From JBDHAC01 sp039588215 (GTDB taxonomy: Bacteria; Gemmatimonadota; Gemmatimonadetes; Palauibacterales; Palauibacteraceae): a stretch of DNA of 44,619 bases. Both the position numbers and the translations under genes were made by a program. The notes under the pieces were generated by a model that was not told where the DNA came from, did not search any database, and saw only the letters and a program-made list of their open reading frames with translations. This document shows, in pieces, positions 39,710 through 44,619 of the stretch. The DNA is taken from the NCBI GenBank assembly GCA_039588215.1, contig JBDHAD010000019.1:1-44619 (forward strand), written 5' to 3'. The first letter of the stretch is position 1, and each line of letters begins with the position of its first letter.

Positions 39710-41204
39710 CGGGACGACGGGGTACCGGGTCGAGCCACACCTGTTCGTGATCCTCGGGGGCACGGGTGACCTCACCCGTCGCAAGCTGTTCCCCGCCCTG
39801 CGCCGCCTCGCCCGGCAGGGACACCTCGGAAGGGCCCGCGGCGTCCTCGCAGTGGCGCGTGACACCGATCTGGATGATGAGTCGTTTCGCGCCTGGGCGC
39901 GGGAGGCGCTCGAGGACGCGGGGTTCGGGCCGGAGGAGCTGGCGGCTCTGGACGCGGCGCGGCTCTATTACCAGCCGTTCGCGAAGGGGGACGACGCGGA
40001 TCACGAGGCGCTCCGGAAGCGCATCGAGGAGATCGAGAGCACGTGTAGCCTCCCCGGTAACCGCGTGTTCTACCTGGCCCTCCCGCCGCGTGTGTTTCCG
40101 GGCGCGATCGAGGGTCTGTCGCGCGCGGGCTTGAACGAGGGACCCGGGTGGACCCGTCTCGTGGTCGAGAAACCGTTCGGACGCGACCTCGACTCGGCGC
40201 GAGCGCTCAACAAGACGATCCACCGCCACTTCGACGAGGATCAGGTCTACCGAATCGACCATTACCTGGGGAAGGAGACCGTTCAGAACCTGCTCGTGTT
40301 CCGGTTCGCGAACACCATCTTCGAGTCGCTCTGGAACCGGGACCGGGTGGAGAGCGTCCAGATCACCGTCGCCGAGGACATCGGGATCGGGAGTCGGGCC
40401 GGCTACTACGACAAATCGGGCGCGCTGCGGGACATGGTGCAGAACCATATGGCACAACTTCTCGCGCTCGTGGGGATGGAGGTGCCGAGCGTCTTCGACG
40501 CGGACTCGGTACGCTACGAAAAGGTCAAGCTGCTGCGCGCGGTCCGCGACATCCGCCCTGAAGACGTCGTCCTGGGCCAGTACGCGGCAGGAAAGGTGGA
40601 AGGGAAAGCCGTCCCCGGATATCTGGAAGCGCTGGGCGTGGAGCCGGACTCGAAGACCGAGACGTTCGTCGCGCTCAAGCTCTTCATCGACACGTGGCGC
40701 TGGCAGGGCGTGCCGTTCTACCTGCGCACGGGGAAGCGCCTGCCCCGCCGGATGACCCAAATCGCGGTCACCTTCCACGCGCCCCCCGTGTGCTTGTTCG
40801 AGACCATGGGGATGTGCGCGATCCAGCAGAACGTGCTCTACCTCACGCTCCAACCGAACGAGGGATTCGCGCTGTGCGTCGATGTAAAGGTCCCCGGCGA
40901 GCCGCTCGAGCTCCGGACGCTGCCGCTCGACTTCTTCTACCGCGACGCCTTCGGCCCGGTGCCTGACGCATACGAGACCCTGCTCCTCGACGTACTGACC
41001 GGCGACCAGACGCTGTTCGTGCACGGCGACGAAGCCGAGGCCTCGTGGGAGCTGTTCGGCCCGCTGCTCGAGACAGAGCACCTGGTGCGCCCGTATGCCG
41101 CCGGTAGCTGGGGCCCGAGGGAAGCCGACGAGCTCCTGTGCGAGGAGCTCGCCGAGTGGCACGAACCGCCGGCGCACCCTAACGCGAACGAGGTCTCGTC
41201 ATGA
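39702..41204 (+). CDS. zwf: Glucose-6-phosphate dehydrogenase
   Basis: The 500-residue enzyme oxidises glucose-6-phosphate to 6-phosphogluconolactone, the first step of the oxidative pentose phosphate pathway. The cofactor motif is GGTGDLTRRK near residue 21. The substrate and catalytic motif RIDHYLGKETVQN lies near residue 185, including the key Lys and the base His region. Length is normal. A 6-phosphogluconolactonase gene is not in the operon. It overlaps both gnd and the following lipoprotein gene, so all four genes are likely translated together. Confidence 0.97.
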   Translation: MTDGTTGYRVEPHLFVILGGTGDLTRRKLFPALRRLARQGHLGRARGVLAVARDTDLDDESFRAWAREALEDAGFGPEELAALDAARLYYQPFAKGDDADHEALRKRIEEIESTCSLPGNRVFYLALPPRVFPGAIEGLSRAGLNEGPGWTRLVVEKPFGRDLDSARALNKTIHRHFDEDQVYRIDHYLGKETVQNLLVFRFANTIFESLWNRDRVESVQITVAEDIGIGSRAGYYDKSGALRDMVQNHMAQLLALVGMEVPSVFDADSVRYEKVKLLRAVRDIRPEDVVLGQYAAGKVEGKAVPGYLEALGVEPDSKTETFVALKLFIDTWRWQGVPFYLRTGKRLPRRMTQIAVTFHAPPVCLFETMGMCAIQQNVLYLTLQPNEGFALCVDVKVPGEPLELRTLPLDFFYRDAFGPVPDAYETLLLDVLTGDQTLFVHGDEAEASWELFGPLLETEHLVRPYAAGSWGPREADELLCEELAEWHEPPAHPNANEVSS

Positions 41205-41713
41205 GCTACACAAGGAGCCGTATCGCCACCCCATGCCGCACCCCTGCGGCACTGACGATCGCGTTCGCCGTCCTGGCCCTCGCGATCGGGTGCACGCCGA
41301 CGACCGAGACGCCCGACACCCCACCCGCAGACCCCGCAGAGCTCATGGAGGCGGACCGCGCCTTCGCCGAGGAGACGGCCCGAATCGGTGTGGAAGGGTG
41401 GGTCGCCGCCTTCGCCGAGGACGGCGTCATGCTCATCCCGGGGGGCGAAGTCCGCGGCCGCGAGGCGATCCGGGAGATCATGACCCCGGTCTTCGCGAAC
41501 CCCGACTTATATTTCACCTGGGAGCCCCGGGTCGCCGACGTGGGAAGCGGAGGCGATCTCGGTTACACCATCGGCCGCTACCTCCGCCAGGTCGTCAGCC
41601 CCGCAGGCGACACGATCCGCGCCGAAGGCCAATACACGACCGTCTGGAAGCGCGGCGACGATGGCGTATGGCGAGTGGCGCTGGATCTGGGCGTCCCCGA
41701 CCCCGAGGAGTAA
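41201..41713 (+). CDS. NTF2-like (DUF4440/SnoaL) lipoprotein
   Basis: The 170-residue precursor has a signal peptide ending in the lipobox AIGC near residue 31, then a Thr/Pro-rich linker and a NTF2-like domain. That domain has LMEADRAFAEETARIGVEGWVAAFAEDGVMLIPGG, GREAIREIM and the final VWKRGDDGVWRVALDLG. This is the DUF4440 pattern, usually of unknown ligand. The ATG overlaps the zwf stop as ATGA, although an exported lipoprotein has no obvious link to sugar-phosphate metabolism. A terminator-like hairpin follows. Confidence 0.85.
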   Translation: MSYTRSRIATPCRTPAALTIAFAVLALAIGCTPTTETPDTPPADPAELMEADRAFAEETARIGVEGWVAAFAEDGVMLIPGGEVRGREAIREIMTPVFANPDLYFTWEPRVADVGSGGDLGYTIGRYLRQVVSPAGDTIRAEGQYTTVWKRGDDGVWRVALDLGVPDPEE

Positions 41714-41770
41714 CGGGTCGACCAACCCCGTATCAGGCCCTGGCACGACGGTCGACAGTCCAGGATGGCG

Positions 41771-41810
41771 AGAGCCCCACGGAGGTGAGATCCACCGCGG
41801 GGCTCTTGCT
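41771..41810. terminator. Bidirectional terminator between convergent genes
   Basis: The stem AGAGCCCC / GGGGCTCT (8 bp) encloses an inner GGTG / CACC pair. On + it is followed by TGCTTAT, a weak T-run. It sits 57 nt after the NTF2-like lipoprotein stop and 60 nt past the stop of the - strand amidohydrolase, as expected for a shared terminator. Confidence 0.6.
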
Positions 41811-41870
41811 TATCGCGTCGCTTTCGCCCGTTGCTGGCCGGCGCGGGCTCGGCAGATCGAGCGGATTCCG

Positions 41871-44619
41871 CTAAGGGATCCCCGCCCCCACGCTGTCCGG
41901 CTCCTGATTCTGCCACGGCGGAGTCGGGAGCGGTCGCTGGCGCGGCCACACCTCGTCCAGCGTGTTGGCGTCGTATAGCCGGCCGTTCTTCATCACGTAC
42001 TGGAGCTGAACGGTGTTGTGCAGATCGGCGAGCGGGTCGGCGTCGAGCACCAAGATGTCGGCCAGCTTGCCCGCCTCAACGGTGCCGATGTCCTTTCCGA
42101 ACCCGATCGCCTCGGCCCCGAAGATCGTCGCGACGCGGAGCGCGTCGTGATTCGACAACCCGCCCGAGCCGATCGCCCACAGCTCCCAATGGTATCCGAG
42201 GCCCTGGAGCTGTCCGTGGCTCCCGACGCCCGCTCGTGCGTCGTTCTCCACCAGCTTCTTGACGAACTCGGCATGCTTGGAGAACACGTACTCTTCGTCC
42301 AGGAACCAGCCCGACTGTCCCGGGCTGCCACCCGCACCCGGACCGCGACGGCGGGTTCGTGCGTCGACGCTGGCGTGTGGCGCGAACCGCCGGAGCTTCG
42401 CGTCATCGTGCACGCCACCCCTCGTGTAGAAGTAGTTTTCGCCGAACGGCCCTCCGTACGATACGAGCAGCGTCGGGCTGTTGGTCGTCTGAGACGCCTT
42501 GAACAGCTCGACCACGTCGTCGAAGATCGGCGCGATCGGGAGGGCGTGCTCGATGCCCGAGTAGCCGTCGATCGCGTGCGTGAGATCGAGCTTGTAGTCG
42601 AGACCGCCCTCGGTGGTGGGCATCAGTTCCAGCTCTTTGGCCGCCTTGATGATCCACTGACGCTGCTGACGGTTCCCCGACAGGTACATCTTGAGCGTCT
42701 TGGTGTCGTAGTACTCGCTGTAGCGCTTGAGGATGGACTTGGCATGCGCCGTGTCGCGGATCGTCTCTCTGAAGAACACGCCGGGACCCGTCGAATAGAT
42801 CCGCGGCCCGACCATCCCCCCGGTCTCGACACGATCGCTGTAACTCAGGATGTCGGTCGACCCTGTCTGCGGGTCACGCGTCGTGGTCACCCCGTACGCC
42901 AGGTTGGTCAGGTATTGCCACGTCTGTCCCGGGTGGATCTCAGGCACGAGCCACTGCGCGTGGTAGTGCGTGTCGACGAACCCCGGGATCAGCGTCTTGC
43001 CCGATACGTCGATGATCTGCGCGCCGTCGGGCACCTCAACATCACCTGTCGCACCGACCGCCACGATCCGGTTGTCGGTCACGACCACGTCGGCGCTCTC
43101 GATGATCTCCTGCTCTTTCATCGTGAGCACGCGCCCACCGCGGAGCACCACTGTGCCGCGCGGAATGTCCCGCGCCAACTTGACCTCGATCCGTCGTTCG
43201 AGCGGCCTGTAGAGGGTGTCGGCCGGTAGCGTGTCAAGCCCGGTCCGCACCGAATCGGCCCGTTCACGGATCGCGGCGGCGCGCGCACGTGCCTTTTCGG
43301 CTGCCGTGATCAAGGAATCGGCTTTGAGCTCCACGGAGTCGGCGATCAAGCCGTTCAGCCTGGCGAGCAGCGAGTCGGGCACCACCGCCACGGTGGTGTC
43401 CTTCCTCAGGCTGTCCACCACCGTCCGCGTCGCCACCAGGCTGTCGATGACGCCGCGGGCGATGAGCGCCTGGCGGACCTTGTCGCGCGTTTCCTGGACC
43501 GTGCTGTCCTCGATCGCCTCCATCCGGCTGAGGTCGTACGTGAACAGCGCGTTCCCGATCGCCCAGTGGACGCGCTCTCCATCGGCGCTCCACGATGGGA
43601 ACTCTCCGCCGATCTCCGTGAGCTTCCGCACCTGCACCGGGGCCCGGGCCGGATTCGCCACGGAGATCGTGGGTGCGGAGGGCCCGATCTCGGGGATGTC
43701 CACCGTGTAGATGTGGGCGCCGACCTGGGCGACCGCCCGGTCGCCCCTCGGTGAGATCAGCACGAGCCCGGCCGGTGGTGCACTCGGGCCACCCTCTGCC
43801 GGCTCGAGCACCGCGTCTCCCGCGCTCGTGCCTTCGGCGTCTTCGTAGATCTCGCTCTTGAACACCGGGAAGACCCGGCGCGGCAGCACCTCCCAGGCCT
43901 TTTCGTGCGGGTTCGAGGCGGTCGGGATCGGTGCGCCGCGAACGATCAGGTGTCGTTTGACGTCGGTGCCGTCCCAGCGGAACGAGACCAGGCCCTCGGA
44001 GGGACGGTAGGCGTAGATCCGGTCGTTCACATCGGCACGGAAGTGCGCCACGTCCCGACCACCAGTCGGGGCGATCAGCGTGACCTCCCCTCCGGCCGAC
44101 GGCACCCACACGAATTCGCCGCCCAGCGGACCGAAGAAGATGTCGGGCGCTCGCTTCAGGTCGCGCGCAGCGCCGCGGGTCGCGACGATTCGCTGCCCGT
44201 CGGGTGACCAGGCGAGGTTGTAGTAGAGCGCCGCGACGCTGGTGAGCTGCTGGGCCTGGCCGGTCCCATCGGCGCCTGCGCGCATGATGTGGCCACCGCC
44301 CGCGTCATCCCACGTCACGTACGCCACCCACTGGCCATCGGGCGACCAGGCGGGGTGGTACTCGCCCACTTCGGCGCTCGTCAGGCGGCGGGCCTTGCCG
44401 TTCGGCATGTCCTTGACCCACAGCCGGTCGAACGCCGTGAACGCGATCCGACCGCCGTCGGGGGAGGCAGTAGGGTGTCGAATCTGTCGAGCGGTCACCT
44501 CGTCGCTCGTGTCGATCTCGTAGGCGAACTTTACCTCGGGACCGACATCGAGCTTGACCTCGGCTTCGAATGGGACGGCGACCGGATCGCCGCCATCTAT
44601 GGGCACGCGCCAGATCTGG
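41871..44619 (-). CDS. TolB-propeller / amidohydrolase protein (5' partial)
   Basis: The frame runs off the window edge, so the N-terminus is missing; about 915 residues are visible. The first part has TolB/PD40 repeats (RHPTASPDGGRIAFTA, YHPAWSPDGQWVAYV, NLAWSPDGQRIV). A helical stretch rich in DSL follows. The C-terminal amidohydrolase domain carries the metal HxH in GFVDTHYHAQW, a later EHAL, and the C-terminal GKLADILVLDADPL. The usual late metal Asp region reads GVGSHGQLQGLGYHWELW, as I recall for this propeller-linked subgroup. Relatives are annotated as exported imidazolonepropionase-like or peptidase-like hydrolases; the substrate is unknown. Confidence 0.88.
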   Translation of the reverse strand, partial: QIWRVPIDGGDPVAVPFEAEVKLDVGPEVKFAYEIDTSDEVTARQIRHPTASPDGGRIAFTAFDRLWVKDMPNGKARRLTSAEVGEYHPAWSPDGQWVAYVTWDDAGGGHIMRAGADGTGQAQQLTSVAALYYNLAWSPDGQRIVATRGAARDLKRAPDIFFGPLGGEFVWVPSAGGEVTLIAPTGGRDVAHFRADVNDRIYAYRPSEGLVSFRWDGTDVKRHLIVRGAPIPTASNPHEKAWEVLPRRVFPVFKSEIYEDAEGTSAGDAVLEPAEGGPSAPPAGLVLISPRGDRAVAQVGAHIYTVDIPEIGPSAPTISVANPARAPVQVRKLTEIGGEFPSWSADGERVHWAIGNALFTYDLSRMEAIEDSTVQETRDKVRQALIARGVIDSLVATRTVVDSLRKDTTVAVVPDSLLARLNGLIADSVELKADSLITAAEKARARAAAIRERADSVRTGLDTLPADTLYRPLERRIEVKLARDIPRGTVVLRGGRVLTMKEQEIIESADVVVTDNRIVAVGATGDVEVPDGAQIIDVSGKTLIPGFVDTHYHAQWLVPEIHPGQTWQYLTNLAYGVTTTRDPQTGSTDILSYSDRVETGGMVGPRIYSTGPGVFFRETIRDTAHAKSILKRYSEYYDTKTLKMYLSGNRQQRQWIIKAAKELELMPTTEGGLDYKLDLTHAIDGYSGIEHALPIAPIFDDVVELFKASQTTNSPTLLVSYGGPFGENYFYTRGGVHDDAKLRRFAPHASVDARTRRRGPGAGGSPGQSGWFLDEEYVFSKHAEFVKKLVENDARAGVGSHGQLQGLGYHWELWAIGSGGLSNHDALRVATIFGAEAIGFGKDIGTVEAGKLADILVLDADPLADLHNTVQLQYVMKNGRLYDANTLDEVWPRQRPLPTPPWQNQEPDSVGAGIP

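Noticed and set aside
1..44619. tRNA, rRNA, insertion sequence or phage attachment site
   Set aside because: No cloverleaf with TTCGAATC-type arm, no transposase motif and no terminal inverted repeats with target duplication were recognised.

Overview
The window is a high-GC, densely packed bacterial chromosome segment with many GTG/TTG starts and start-stop overlaps. No rRNA, tRNA, CRISPR array, transposase or phage gene was found. The gene content includes a Tad pilus locus, a PIG-L deacetylase of over 900 residues, a TolB-propeller amidohydrolase, FnIII-repeat surface proteins, many lipoproteins, a short Gnd and a VKOR-DsbA fusion. Together these suggest a Gram-negative environmental bacterium, most likely Gemmatimonadota. 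That assignment is inference from gene families, not from a marker gene.

Region 1 (1-9260, + strand) is the downstream half of a Tad/Flp pilus locus: a TadG-like C-terminus, CpaE/TadZ, CpaF/TadA, TadB, TadC and a DUF192 protein. It continues into a less familiar module: an AAA ATPase with an N-terminal winged helix, a four-helix membrane protein with a periplasmic loop, a von Willebrand A lipoprotein with an intact MIDAS motif, and a 23-residue single-helix peptide whose stop codon lies in a hairpin. This pilus-linked AAA / membrane bridge / vWA module is one of the two best candidates for an under-described system here.

Region 2 (9307-11903, +) is a leucine-type amino-acid dehydrogenase translationally overlapped with a Ycf46-like AAA+ ATPase. 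Region 3 (15584-11976, - strand) holds ferritin, a phospholipase-D/cardiolipin synthase, an alpha/beta hydrolase and an iodotyrosine-deiodinase-like flavoprotein. A small lipoprotein follows on +. Next, on -, come an NTF2-like protein, a cupin and an SDR that lacks the catalytic Tyr/Lys pair.

Region 4 (18050-23006) opens with a 357-bp intergenic region rich in direct repeats and palindromes. It then encodes three start-stop-overlapped genes: a FnIII lipoprotein, a protein of seven FnIII repeats, and a 697-residue protein with Ig-like, TPR and predicted outer-membrane barrel regions. This is the second candidate system. Convergent to it are an outer-membrane-like protein with no canonical start in front of its signal peptide, a VKOR-DsbA disulfide-forming fusion, and a histone-H1-like basic protein.

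Region 5 (25878-34908) has a FHA / transmembrane / trypsin-like protease facing a TVP38/DedA membrane protein, the latter behind an ECF-type promoter candidate. Then come the large PIG-L protein, a 79-residue membrane protein paired with a sodium:solute symporter, and formate-tetrahydrofolate ligase. Region 6 (35040-41713) has inorganic pyrophosphatase overlapped with a Tat-exported class V aminotransferase-like enzyme, followed by the overlapping oxidative pentose phosphate genes pgi-gnd-zwf and a NTF2-like lipoprotein. The window ends inside a - strand TolB-propeller/amidohydrolase gene. Starts were set by reading Shine-Dalgarno sequences and overlaps. Functions rest on motifs recalled from known families, because no database search could be run.
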